A stretch of 64,000 nt of DNA from Helicostylum pulchrum (GCA_025677825.1 JAIXMO010000038.1:124001-188000); one strand, 5' to 3'; positions 48,718 through 60,543 are shown, counted from the stretch's first letter. The notes: a model not told the origin generated them from the letters alone. Made by a program: numbers and translations.

Positions 48718-50547
48718 TTAGAAGGCGGGCTTAGCCTCAGCTTCGTATTCATCAACGACTTCAGTATGACGGGATCTACCAATTGCATCTTCTGCGATAT
48801 CACTCTTATCATTCTTTCCGTGACAGAAATAGAAGAGTGGTGCACATATTCCCATTGCAATAGAAATACCAGCATACATCCATAAGAGTTTAGGATCAAC
48901 GGCCACAGATACCAGAGTAAACCCGAGAATAGAACCGAAACAGTTCATGAACAAAAAAACGGCCATAACAAGAGACTTCATCTTCTCTGGAGCCTTTCTG
49001 TAAGCATATTCAAGACCTGTAATGGAAGCAAAAATTTCGGAAATGGCAATGAAAATATAAGCAGGAACAATCAAACCAGCTGAAACATCATTCTTTCCGT
49101 TTCCGGTGGGATATTCGTAGTAAGGCCCTTGGCTATAGATATAGGCTTGAATGCCCGCAGCGTAACCCATGGCAATAGCAGCAAAGAAAAAACCACAAGT
49201 GATACGAGCCATAGGACCAAAGTGAATACCAAGACGACGAAGACCAGGGTAGAAGAATTTATCCATAATGGGAATAACAATAACCAAAGTTAAGGGGTTG
49301 ATGTTTTGCATAATATCGTTAGGAACATCACCAGTTTGCATTGTGGCGGTCATGGATACCATGTTATTAGTCATTTGTGAGTAACAAAGCCAGTAAATTG
49401 GGTACCAACAGAAAACGACACAAGCTCTGAAAGTACGGCGAAGTTCATCAATAAAGACATCGTCCCATGTAGCATTCTTTGCGACCTCTGGATGCTCTTT
49501 TTGTAAAACGGATGGCTTACATCCTTCGAGACCATATTTGAAAGAAAGACGAATGACCTTGAATACTTCCAAGAAAATAGAACCACGAGGAGGGTTACGA
49601 ACATAAAGTTTCTTACCGGCGAAAACAATTAAAATACCAGGAATAAAAACAAGTGTTGGTAAAAGATAGGCTGGCCAGAAACCAAAATTCTTTTCGAGGA
49701 TAACTGTAACCACAGCAGCAAGTGAACCGCAATTAATACCCCAGTAGAACATGTTGAAAAGCTTTTGGTAAGTAGCTTGAGGAGTAACAATGACACGGAC
49801 ATCACCTTTATTGGCAACGCTGTTATGAACTGGGAGATCACCTTCATCTGCAGCAAACTTGGAAGATAGCTTGGGCTTAATAGTTTTAACAAAAGGCTTA
49901 GTGTTTTTATATTGCTCAGCAACAAGAGGAGAAACATTAGCCTTAATACCACCAGTACCAAGACCAATAATAATAATAGCCACAATAAAACCGGGGAAGG
50001 TGGCACCCGAAGCAATAGCAGATGGAATGGATGTCAATGTCAAAACGATCAAACCAACAAAATAAATACAGGCAAAAATAAGAATAGTCTTATATTTACC
50101 CCAGTATTGATCTGCAATAACAGCACCAATTATAGGGGTGACATAGCACCAGAACTGAAAAAAGGTGGTTAATGCAGTAGCAGTTTGTTGACCTTTGCCC
50201 ATTGCACCAGGCAATTCTGCAGGGTCTAAATAGAAGAAGTTTAGCTAAAATGATCGTGGGAAACTAGTGTGGGAAAACTTAATATCTTTGTGTTACTTAC
50301 AGCTTGGCGGGTTTGGATTTTGAATATAGTTTTGGAAAGGACCGGTTAAACCATAGTAAGTAAATCTTTCACAAAATTCTACGAGGATGACAAGGTAGGC
50401 AGCCTTAGGAATACTGTCTGATACCTCTCTTAAAGTTTTCCAGTCTTCTTCTGTAGGTTCGATACGAATTTCACCGTCTTCATCAATCTCGAAACCTTGA
50501 TCACTTTGTTGTAATATAACGGCATCGTCTTTTTCTTTAATATCCAT
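48718..50547 (-). CDS. ptr2: POT/PTR2-family peptide transporter, copy B
   Basis: Exons 50547-50301 and 50225-48718 give 584 aa. The start is taken at MDIKEKDDAV, the position equivalent to copy A; an in-frame upstream Met (50622) would add 25 residues (MISYKKNPYP...) that have no counterpart. VEFCERFTYYG (ExxER) and FYWGINCGSLAA are intact. It differs from copy A mainly in the N-terminus, in the loop around EGCKPSVLQKEHPEVAKNAT and in the tail (EVVDEYEAEAKPAF). Same substrate class; tandem duplicates of Ptr2 often diverge in peptide preference or regulation, which is inference here. Confidence 0.95.
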
Positions 50548-51721
50548 GTTATATTTGTTAAATAAAGAAATTGAAAAAGATATCAATTTGATCGGATAGG
50601 GATTCTTTTTATAAGAAATCAAAGAAAAAAAAGAAAAAAAAACTTAAAAAGGGAATTTTTACATTCTCCTATAAAAAGTCTGAAACCTCTGGCTTTTATT
50701 TGACATGACTTGATAGAAAGTTCAGAAGTTTTATTAATCCTGACTGACGGCTTGCGGAAATACCACATACACTACCATGTCCAAACACTTTTTTTTTTCA
50801 AGTCGACTTTTGAGCGATTAATTGTCTGTCCTTGTATTTTATCAGTAGTAAATAAAACCCAAAGCTAATGGCAGTTGAATTTTGTTTATGCGTAGAAACT
50901 ATTGGTCCTTTACGAAGAGTTTTTACTAATAATTGCTCATGATTAAAGTACTAGTACCTTGTAATCCAATTATCCCATTTGAACGTCTCTTAACAACTCT
51001 ATTTCTCCATTACGGAACTTGACTACGAGGAACTCACCGTATATGTCCGATATTCTAAAGTCTTTGATCTGACTAATTAGCAACTGCTGGTGTAATTCTT
51101 GAACGATATTACTTGGATCTTCTATTTTTAACTTGATCACGAGCAGTGAATTATAAAGGAGTCTTTTGCCTCAGAATATATATTCTCCAAGTAACTTTGA
51201 AAGTCTTGCGTTATTTGCTAAATCCAAATCATTCATGCGGGAGTATTATCTGAAACAAAAACAGCCTTAAATACTTTTTTTTTTCTTTTTACAATTCGGT
51301 TGGTGCAATATAATTTTCAGTGATCAAATAGTCTTGATAGTGAGCGTAAAAACTGTTTCAGTGTTACTGTTTTTTTTTTCAATTCTGATGTCGTTGACTT
51401 TAGTAAACAAATAAAATTAAGATACGGTCAAACTATAAAAAAAAGCTAATTTATTTCGACTTAGAATAACGTTATACTCTTATCAATAGTGTAGGATGGA
51501 TATGTTTTCATGCCTGCATGAAATATAAAAAAAAGGCAGAAAAGAAAGAGATATCATACAGCTTCATTTAATTAGCGATATGTTTTTTATATCATCAATA
51601 ATTTATGCTTTATTATTCCGTTTTACAGTAGACATAAGGCACATTTAAGTACAAAAATTATCAATATGTGTGTGTAAACACCGTGTTTTATCCCACAGGA
51701 GCATTTAGTGATACCTGCCTA
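50548..51721. other. Intergenic upstream of PTR2 copy B
   Basis: Promoter of copy B, then A/T-rich spacer with poly-T tracts. The end nearest 51721 may hold further, unrecognisable remains of the PIF1-like pseudogene. No gene called. Confidence 0.4.
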
Positions 51722-52870
51722 TTAAAATGTAGAATTTAAAATAAAACCCTCATCTATCACGTCGTGACAGATTTCTGATTCGAATGTCTCTCTACGAGCA
51801 CCTGGCGGTAGCAGATCAGAATCCTCACAAAGTATAACCTATAGAAATATTTAGTTATTTAAAAAAACAAACAAACGCGAATGCCACCGAATGGTCTTTC
51901 ATCACGCCTGTTTTTTAAAAATCATCTACGTCGACCACTGAAAATCTATCAATAATTAAAACCCTCACTTCTTTAAGTTATTCAAGCTTTGTCGGGATTT
52001 TTCTTACTTTAGAGATATAATAGTCGACAGGTTGGTCTGGTATATCTATTGAAGCAAAACTAATTCATACTTAAATTAGATTCAAGTTTTGAATACACGC
52101 GATATATATACTCACCTATTGAGAGTACTTCCCCGAACATTCATAGCTGCAGCACTCGTAGATAGATGAGATGATAGCAGTGTGATCATGATTGTTTTCT
52201 GTCTTTAAAGAACTGATAATAGCTACACCATTTTAGTCTTTACATTCTAATAATATATTGTATCTACTTACATTTTAAAAGAGCAGATTTACCAGAACCT
52301 AAAACATATGTTTTTAAGATCATATCACAAACTAATTCCTCATAATTTTTTATACCTGCGGGTCCAATGATAAACACATTCTTCTTTTCGGACAATACAG
52401 CTTTATGGATTTCTTTCTGCTGCTGATTTAAGTTCATATAATCGATTTGCTTCCATAATAGGGCTAATTAACGAGGAGGAGGAGGAGGAGTATCCTCGAC
52501 TTGCTACAGTAATTTTTTTTAATTGGGATAATGCTCTTCTTTTTGGCGTAGGTCGAGGAGATACGGCAGCTTGTGGTTTGGTTATTTTTTGGGAAATATC
52601 TGGTCGTCATGTAAGGTTTTCATTAGCTGGTACTACTGTGGCAGGTCTTTTCGGTTCTATCGGATGAGTGTTTACAATAAGTGTATTCTTTAACTCATTA
52701 AGCGCTGGAATATCTGGCCCATGACGCAAAATCCATCCATTAGCTAATGGGTTGGGATCGTAAACAGTACCAATACAGTTTGGGATATTTCGCCAGCTTT
52801 CTTTTGAATCTTTAGATATTGTAAAGTTAATCAAGCGAAAAAATAAAAAGGAAATGGACCACCAACACAA
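51722..52870 (-). pseudogene. Decayed PIF1-like DNA helicase
   Basis: Reading 5' to 3' on the minus strand: a Pro/Lys-rich N-terminal stretch (PNPLANGWILRHGPDIPALN, a TGA, then PRPTPKRRALSQLKKIT), then MNLNQQQKEIHKAVLSEKKN and VFIIGPAG, a GT-AG intron, and GSGKSALLK (Walker A). Next come a frameshift and AAAMNVRGSTLN (motif Ia); then PDQPVDYYISKVRK, a TAA, and EVRVLIIDRFSVVDVDDF, where active PIF1 has IIDEISMVD. PFGGIRV and VILCEDSDLLPPG (normally GDFxQLPP), TFESEICHDVIDEGFILN and a double stop follow. Motif order is that of PIF1 family SF1 helicases. At least one frameshift, several stops and a lost Walker B Glu show it is dead. Confidence 0.8.
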
Positions 52871-55005
52871 CTAAATTTTGAACAAAATTTCAAATTTTAA
52901 GCGTAAACCAACTGCCAAAAAAAAAAGAATAACATACATAGGAGATAACTAACTTAAGTTTTTTTTTAAAAGAAAATTATGCTATTACAGAAAAGAAAAA
53001 ACTTATTTTATTTAAAATATTAAAGATATATAATAAGAGATGCATTAGCTACTTTAAAAAGTATTTCCAACTAACCGCGAGGAGGTTTATCTCTGTGTAG
53101 TTCCATTTTTTTTTATAGTAAAAGAGAACTCATTGGGACAGGGTACGACTGAACTCATTGGGACAGCGGCGTTGTTAAAAATGGAGTGGTAGTTTATTTG
53201 TAAAAATAGAGAGTAAGATATAAAATAAAAAGATATAATTTTATAAGTTCAATAAATTGAAAGTGAGCACCAGGTTTATAGTTGTACAACTAAGAAAAAG
53301 TACTATATAGAAGAATATAATACTTAAAAGAGTAAAATAAAATAAATAGGTTTACAGAGAATTATATGATAAGAAAGTATATAATTCAAGGGATCTTTAT
53401 AAAGTAGAAACAGAAATATAGAGTATAATTTATAAGGTAGATATAAGGTAAGATTTATTTGATATGTAAAACTATATGGTATTTATATTCAAAGGTGTCG
53501 GTCAGGACATCCTTTGAAACCTGTAAAATAGTTATGATATCAGGAATAACTTAGTTCCTTTTGATTCTAAATTAATGTAATATGGATAAGGTTTCTAAAC
53601 TAGATGTGTTGTTTTTGTTCTAGTTAACTAATATAATAAAATAAATTGATGCTTTTACAATCAGAAAGAACTAAACATCATTACGAAGTAAAATAAGGAG
53701 ATGGAGTAACATACCTGATGTTAAATGGAGGGTAAACTTAATGAAATAGTGTAATAAAAAGATGGAGTATAATAATAAAGTTAAGTGTATAGAAAGTGTA
53801 ACAAAAACTGAGATTTGAAATGAAAAGTAACTAATAATCTGAAATAATAAGGGTAAAAATAAGGGTAACTGAACTAAAAGCGAAAAGTATTCTAGATGAA
53901 AATGTATAACGGTGGAAAATAACAAAAGCGAAGTGGCAGAAAAACGGAGTGGAAATAATACTTGTTCAGATAAAAGATGTAAAATAGGGCTTTAAACCAG
54001 TACGATATTCTTCGATTCGTAACAGTGTCAAAGAAACAAAAAACTAAATGGACCACCGGACAGCCCACTATTTGGTCACAGCTAAAATTTGAGGAACCCT
54101 ATCTTATAGTTTCGCCAACCAGACAGAGACCAAAATGCGTTCAAACTATCAACTTTTTTTTTCAAAGGGAGGTCCAACTGGCTTGGCTTTACGGTAATAC
54201 AATATGCCACTTTGAGCTTCAGACCATCAGATAAAGAGGTTAGCAAAAAACTGTTTTAAAAACATACAAGTTGCCGTTTTATTAAATTTGTTTAAAAAAA
54301 GCGTTGGTGCTGATAAAGAAAAATAGGACAAGATAATTTAAAAGTTGAGCCACTACTTAGTGATTCTGTAATAACCAGTAACTGGTCTTTTACCAATAAT
54401 GCTACTCAATTCTACTCAGGATCTACTAAAGACCCACTGAAGTCATCAAGGCTACTATAAAAGGGTGCGCGAGCCTAATCAAACCTAATTTGTATTCTAC
54501 TTGCACACTTTAACAGTTACAAGGTTGAATTGTGCTACCAATCTCCATATACTTTAAGGAAGCAGCAATTGCAGCAGCCATATTTTCTTCCTACCTATAG
54601 TTTTTCCTTTGTCTTTTTTTTTCTACAATAACCGGATCCTTTTTAATACTATAAGATGATATTATATTTTGTTGATCTGATTATTTTAATGAGATCTCGA
54701 TTGCCTTTTTTAAATCGTCTTCGTATTGGTCTTCAGGGGGGAGGAGGAGCGGCAGTTAAGGTCTCGGCAGTCTTGGTCTTGATAGAATGTGTATATGCTG
54801 GTGTTAATGAAGCTGATGTACCAAGTAAATTTGGTATAGCGTCTTAATTTAATGTAACAACTGCCGCATGCGGTAAACCCATCAAATTTTCTGTTGAACT
54901 AGTCAATATATTGATGTTTTCTTTAGTGGTACTGATCTTCCAAACATTATATTATTATCAAAGATGAAAAAATAAAATGTAACCCTGAAAATAAACTAGC
55001 GTGCT
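52871..55005. other. Intergenic, about 2.1 kb, with repeat copy B
   Basis: Holds the dispersed repeat copy B (52974-53087) and a 16-bp direct repeat GAACTCATTGGGACAG at 53126-53141 and 53151-53166. From 53200 to 53990 the sequence is purine-biased and very A-rich on the plus strand with no credible gene. Frames 54025-54234 and 54656-54847 are short and unrecognised. Confidence 0.45.
52974..53087 (+). repeat. Dispersed repeat, copy B
   Basis: Matches the reverse complement of 9065-9178 over its length; the last block CTAACCGCGAGGAGGTT is the best conserved. It lies about 100 bp from the PIF1-like pseudogene. Sequence outside the block does not align between copies, so it is an insert-like unit rather than a segmental duplication. 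Confidence 0.6.
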
Positions 55006-55020
55006 CAACGGGAAATTTTT

Positions 55021-55122
55021 CAACTTTTTTACAAACATGTACAACTTTTTTACATGCAGTTAAATTTTTTACAGGCGTGAACAACTTTTTTACATCTAGT
55101 TCAAATTTTTTACAGGAGTGCC
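55021..55122 (+). repeat. Tandem array of five about 21-bp units (sub-terminal repeat)
   Basis: Units start near 55021, 55042, 55063, 55082 and 55103. Three carry CAACTTTTTTACA and two AAATTTTTTACAGG; the variable half of each unit differs. The period of about 21 bp is two helical turns, so all cores face the same side of the helix. Confidence 0.75.
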
Positions 55123-55251
55123 AATAAAACTTCTTTGCATTCACTATTTTTCTTTTGAACCAATAAAAATTGATCTTTTCAAAAAGAAATTCTATTTCTT
55201 TCTTACTTTTTCGTTAGTTTTTCTTAAACTTTTTTATTACAATATCTACAA

Positions 55252-56495
55252 ATGGCCAGTCAAAGAAACAACATTACTCTACTTGAAGTTCAAATGTTGC
55301 TCCAAAGAACTATTATAAACGAACCGCAAAGTATTTTAGGAAAGCTGGATGATCTTGGTGCGACAATTAATGATTTGAGAGAAGAAGCAATAGCCGCAAA
55401 AGAGGAAAATATGTCTTTGAAAGAGGAACTGTCTTCTTTAAAAAATAAAATTAATATGATCTATTCTTCCGTAAGAAATGACCTGTCTGTGTCTAGCCCG
55501 CGCTTTGCGGATGAAGCTACTGGTAGTGTCGAATAGAACGGTTTGTTTTCGGACAACTTGTACCCGTTAGGGAGTATTACTAAGAAAACTTTGAAAGTCC
55601 CTCTCATTTTGTTTAGGAGACTTATCACAAGCTTGCTGAAAGGGTTATTGGAAGTTCAATGACAAAAGAAGAATTTGACGGTTGCTTCGAAGATAATGTG
55701 AACATTGGTGTACTCAGCCCTGTCATGTACACCATTAAAAAGAGGTACGACTTGTTAAAAAAAATCTATTAACTTTGCCAAGCTACCATCCGATGTACTA
55801 GAGGGAGCCGGGCTTCTGTTAGAGAAGAAAGCTGGGCTATTTTTACCTCTTGCTGCGCGCACAGGCCGTTGGGGAGCGAAAATGCTGTTGATGAGAATGT
55901 GACACCGTACCTCTCAATATTATATTGATGAGATGAAGAAGAAGAAGGGGAAAACAGAGTCGCTGCTCAAACTATACTGCGACAGGAAGAGCAAGAAGAA
56001 CAAGAAGAAGAACAAGAAGAAGATGTACACAAAGAAGAAGATATACAAAATTTTACTGATACTGATCCGTTTGAAGAGTAAAATAATATCGTCCAAATAT
56101 ATACATTTTATCTCCATTTCTTTCAAATTACTGACGTTTTATACATAGGGACTTCTATCAAATATCGTTGCCTCTCTTGTTGGATCCTAGTATAGAAAAC
56201 CCTATTGTTGAAGGTCCACTACTTGAGCGTGCTGAAGGTATGTCATATTAACTATATTTTTTTAAAAAAAAACTTGACTGTATTAACCCTTAGTATGTGT
56301 ACTAGGTGAAGCTGCCCTTAAAGCAATTCAAAGAAAGAGAGGACGACCCTCGACCAAGAAGAAGACTACAGGTATACAAATATAAAGACTAATAATAATT
56401 GTAGATTTAGTAGACTAACAATCAGTACATTATTATTAGAAGCCACCACAAAACAAACTAATGGAAGTAAAAAAATAAAGATTAGAAGAACCTAA
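55252..56495 (+). CDS. Unrecognised coiled-coil / AT-hook protein (cassette gene)
   Basis: Seven exons (55252-55470, 55617-55744, 55802-55906, 55958-56077, 56149-56237, 56306-56371, 56440-56495) give 260 aa with every junction in frame. Residues about 30-73 are a leucine-heptad coiled coil (LDDLGATINDLREEAIAAKE, LKEELSSLKNKI). A helical domain follows (YHKLAERVIGSSMTKEEFDG, LSPVMYTIKKRRGSRASVRE, ESWAIFTSC), then a Gln/Glu-rich acidic run (QEEQEEQEEEQEED), DFYQISLPLLLDPSIENP, and a basic end with the AT-hook RKRGRPSTKKK. The first intron (146 nt) is longer than the others and its centre reads like coding sequence, so exon 1/2 joining is the least sure step. I know no family for it; DNA binding is inferred from the AT-hook. 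Confidence 0.65.
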
Positions 56496-56796
56496 GAGAT
56501 GGTAAGTGTATTGTTGAAAGAGGGACTTCTACTATTTAGTTATATTTCTAATTTAAAGCATCACATTAAATAGACGATTATAAAGCAAGGCAGGAGTAAT
56601 GAAGTTAAGTATGTCTGAGATATTATTGTGAATTTCTATATCATTTTATTTAAATAAATATTATATGTAAAATAAAGTAATCATTTGTATAATAAAATAA
56701 ACATAATGTAAAGAATATAAGTAATAAAAGTTTTAAAAGTGAGTGTATAAGCAAATAAAAAAATGAGGAAGCATGATGCTGGACCTTTCAGAATAA

Positions 56797-56880
56797 ATGT
56801 AAAAAAGTTGTATACAGTTGTAAAATTCTTGAATTTTTTTTTCAATTTTTTCACTTGAATGCAGCGACTTTTTTACATTT
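56797..56880 (-). repeat. Right-end sub-terminal repeats of the cassette
   Basis: ATGTAAAAAAGTTG at 56797-56810 is the exact reverse complement of the core CAACTTTTTTACAT of the left array. A second, weaker inverted unit (AGTTGTAAAATT) lies just downstream, and CGACTTTTTTACAT follows near 56864. Together with the 14-bp end they mirror the left terminus. Confidence 0.6.
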
Positions 56881-56916
56881 TAAAAAAATTAAAATCTCAG
56901 CCAAAATTTCCCGTTG

Positions 56917-59900
56917 TGGTGTCGCATAAATGCAAAGGCTGTATGTGTATGTACTTTCTTTTATTAACTCAGAGTACTTCATAAATTTAACTAAAAGTTT
57001 TAAAAATGAGTTATGGCTAAATAATAACAGAAACTGTTGCATAACGTGGTGATATACGCTATTTTCAGTTTAAAAGTCTCCAATATAATAATATCTAGTA
57101 GTCAAGGGTCAAGGTGCATTATGATCTATTTTTTTATTCCGCAGGAAACTTGATTTTTATTTTCTTGGTGGTCCTAACGAATATAAAAAAGAGAAAATAA
57201 AATCCATGTAGTTTTATTTACCATATCTACTCTTAAGTACAAAAGAAAAAGAAAAAAAGTCTCGGCGCGCAATGAACGTTTAACGGAGATCAAATCTAGA
57301 AGCTTAAATTGTTTTCGCTTTTTGTTGTGAAAATAAGTATGCAATTGGTTCAGGGCAGTGTTGTTGTTTTTTTTTTGTCTGACCGCGGATCCCTTTTTAA
57401 TTCGGTAGGGTCCCCTTTTTGTAAATATCATAGTGCCTTAGTAATTGTTTATCTTTCTTCCATATTCTACAATTAGCCGATTTTTAGATGATAGGTAAAA
57501 AGGTTCTGTCTGAGCCGTCCTCTCTATTCATAGATTTTTTTTTTTTTAAAAAAAAAATGGTGGCACCAAAACAAACTCGATCTCGAACTTACGTAGTATA
57601 CTTTAGACCGTGTTACAAAAGCCACACGCGTTTTTTTTTCACCCCACTTGTTTTTTTTAAAAAAAAACGGCATTACGAGAAAACATAATAGAGATTTAAA
57701 AACCCGGGGCACGACATTTTTTAGATATTAGTATATATTATTTTTCTGATTTTTATAATTGATAGTCATTTACGTGCATTTAGTTTCTACAACAAATACC
57801 ATAACTGCATTTTATCGTTGGGGGGGGGATAAGGTAACCACTTTCGATGAAAAATAAAAAGTGATCAATACCATATTGGATGGTTTCTCACAGAATATGT
57901 ATAAATAAACTAAAACTTGTATACCAATGATAAAAACAAAAAGGAATCTAAACACTGAAATTCCTATATTTGCTTATTCGATACATCTGTAAACACAGAA
58001 TGGCTTATACGTAGGTCGTACGCGCTCTTTTTTACTCTAGCGACTATATGTTTATCTATCTTTAGCACAGTTAGACGACAATAATGCCGTAATTTTTTTT
58101 TACGCTACCAGAAAAAAAAAATGAGTTTAAATTATAAAAAAAAAAGTATAATCAAACTGACATGTACTAATATGAAGTAATAGTTTTCATTTGGTACCTA
58201 ATTGATTCGCGTCTACAACTTTTTATCACGCATACAGTTGTTCTATTAAAAATGAACCTGCATTACCTATATATACCTTTTGACGTACAAAAGTTAATAG
58301 GAACTCCCCTTTTTCGGCCGTTGAAGTATGGTATTTTCCGCCACTCATACTGATCCCCCCCTCATTTTTTTTTTCGCGAAGGATAGTTTAAAGGATCCCC
58401 CGCTGATTGAAATCCACCATTTGGGAATTATAAGCACGGTAAATGGGATTTTTTCTTTTTTGTATATACATGTAAATCACTTGTTTTCTAAAATAAAAAG
58501 AATAAAAAAAAAAGCATGTTTCAGCTTGGAAATTACGACTAACTTTCAAAAAGACGTAAAAGTCAATTTGGGCTTAGAAGATATGCACTTTTTTTTAAAA
58601 ATAATGTTATATATTTAGAAACCGAGTAGACAACAGAATGCTACCCATGTTTATGAATCATCCATAATGATACATTTGCTTTTACTTAGAATTATAGCAT
58701 ATTTGATCGCCTCCTCCCGCTTTTTTAAAATAAATGATGGAATGTAATTTTTTTTTTCCAAGTGAGAGAAAAAATAATATATCTTACCGTCTACGTTACT
58801 CAAACGCTAGAACATGATGTCATGTGGATACTTATTCTTTATCTGTCTTTTTTTACAGTGGAAAGTAATAATCAAGGATTAAAAATAAAATAAAAGAGTA
58901 GAGCTTATAACAAATGCAATATAAATTTTGATCGCTTCATTTTAATATTTTTTTAAAAAAAAGGAATTATTTAACGTTTTAGTCATTATATAGCAGACGC
59001 CAACATGCTGGGATATAATTTTGACCTTATGACTAGAATAGAATGGTAAAAAAGGTATGTCATCAGACTAAATGGTTTGACACATTATAATATCATCATA
59101 GTATCTTATATGCAAATGGATCAATATGCTCTAGCATCATGCAATTATGAATTAGAAAGGAGAAGGAAAGGGGGGGGGGGTGATGAATTCATATAAAATG
59201 TTAAAAAAACACGTAGTTTTTTTTAAGTTACGTTAGTAACAGAAATAATAGAAGAACTGCTGTTCATATGTATAGTTTCAAGGTCGATGTGATTGGTGTG
59301 CGCTATCAGAACGTGTGGTGTAATCCGTAGTCATTCGTGTCTAGGGAATTATGACTCTTTAGGAACATGTAACACTACAGCAAACATGAGAGAGAGAGAG
59401 ACTCGTCAATATATATAATAGCCTAAAAGCTTTCTTTTTACTTTTTCGCATATCTATATTAAGGCCCTTATACTTATATAGACATAGTTTTTTTTTTTAT
59501 CATCATTGTATTCTTTTTCGGAACAGTCATGTACCCGTTATTTATTTTTATTTTCTCTCCGCTAATTTTTTTTTTTCGCCTAAAGTTTAGGTTTGAACCG
59601 AAGTAAAAAAAAAAAAATTCTCCCCCTTTGTCATACAACATGATAGATATATCTCTATCTGCTAAAGAGCTAGTAATAGTATCATTTTATTGAAACACTT
59701 ATATAGTTATTAGTTTTGTATGTAAACTATTTGTTTTTTTTTGTTCTCATTACGAGTTGAACACAAGAAAATAAACACTAAAACACGATTTGGCACATGA
59801 AAACAAAAAAAAAAAGAGTACATATATTATAAATAGGTTAATATTTTAATAAGTATATGTATATAAGTGGCTAAATATAAATGAATGAAGAAAAATGAAA

Positions 59901-60107
59901 GACCAAAAGAAAAAGAAAAGGCGGTATTTGGTGATAAGTGAAGGTAAAAGAAGAAGAAAAGGGGAAAGAAGGGGATAATATATATATATACAACGACATA
60001 TTCAAATGTTATGATTAATATTTTTTTTTTGAAGTTTTGCTTTTTTTCTTTTTGTAACAAAAAGGTATAGTATGGAACTATCCTTTTTTTTTTGACAAGC
60101 ACTTCAT
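56917..60107. other. Intergenic, about 3.2 kb, no gene seen
   Basis: A/T-rich spacer with many T(n)A(n) self-complementary tracts (for example 57536-57557, 57651-57667), a G9 tract near 57820, a G10 tract near 59170, and short frames without recognisable features. A TCGAACT-like B box near 57585 has no matching tRNA arms. Confidence 0.5.
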
Positions 60108-60543
60108 TTATGAGCTTGCCTTTTTCTCTTCATCTTTGATTTCAGAGGACGGTGCAACTTTGCTGTTGTAACTAGGTGGTGTTGTAAGTGAAGGCCATTT
60201 GTTATTGGTGGCACTATTGTGTGTAGGCGCAGGACACGAAGGTTGGTCAGACTGCAGAGAGTTTACAAATAAATATACATTAAAAAAAAAAAAAAAAAAG
60301 TAACTAAATAATTTATATATTTACCTTTTCTTCTAAGTGAGTTTCGTTATTTGGTGAGATATGAATGAAATGAGTTCCTTGTCCTTTGGGAACACGTTGA
60401 GCGACACCATTAGCATCTAAAGTAACTTCATGTACGGTTTCCTAAAAAAAAAGCGATATTAGTATAAATGACAGTACAATGATGAATTTGTATATCAAAA
60501 GTAGTACCTTTTCAAAGTAAGCATGCGATATACAACAACCCAT
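60108..60543 (-). CDS. Small MGCC (myristoyl/palmitoyl) protein, unrecognised
   Basis: Exons 60543-60508, 60441-60325 and 60251-60108 give 98 aa. The N-terminus MGCCISHAYFEK has Gly2 and Cys3/Cys4, the same dual-acylation pattern as the G-alpha in this window and as LAMTOR1-type Ragulator anchors. The middle reads VHEVTLDANGVAQRVPKGQG, a likely beta-strand segment. The C-terminal half is Pro/Ser/Asn-rich and ends KDEEKKASS. There are no transmembrane segments. Both introns are GT-AG and in phase 0. I do not recognise the family; a peripheral membrane adaptor is a guess. The open frame that overlaps exon 1 upstream (to 60696) is leader sequence. Confidence 0.7.

Larger units (their letters stand above)
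55006..56916 (+). mobile_element. Candidate inverted-repeat cassette carrying a spliced AT-hook gene
   Basis: The 14-bp sequence CAACGGGAAATTTT at 55006-55019 recurs as its exact reverse complement at 56903-56916. Just inside the left end is a five-unit array of about 21 bp (CAACTTTTTTACA core), and just inside the right end the same core occurs in inverted (56797-56810) and direct (about 56864-56876) orientation. The only gene inside is the one at 55252-56495. Sub-terminal repeat arrays next to short inverted ends recall CACTA/Spm-type elements. No transposase and no clear target duplication were found, so a mobile origin is a hypothesis. Confidence 0.5.

Noticed and set aside
54025..54234. 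69-codon plus-strand frame
   Set aside because: Plausible composition but no recognisable family, start context or splice partner; may be a remnant.
54656..54847. 63-codon frame with a Gly run
   Set aside because: Short, and the Gly run comes from a G-rich stretch; the reverse strand reads Pro/Thr-rich equally well.
57570..57610. B-box-like GTTCGAGATC on the minus strand (tRNA candidate)
   Set aside because: No T-stem pairing, no A box at the right distance and no acceptor stem.
59588..59602. GGTTTGAACC-like B box
   Set aside because: Flanked by A/T homopolymers; no cloverleaf can be drawn.
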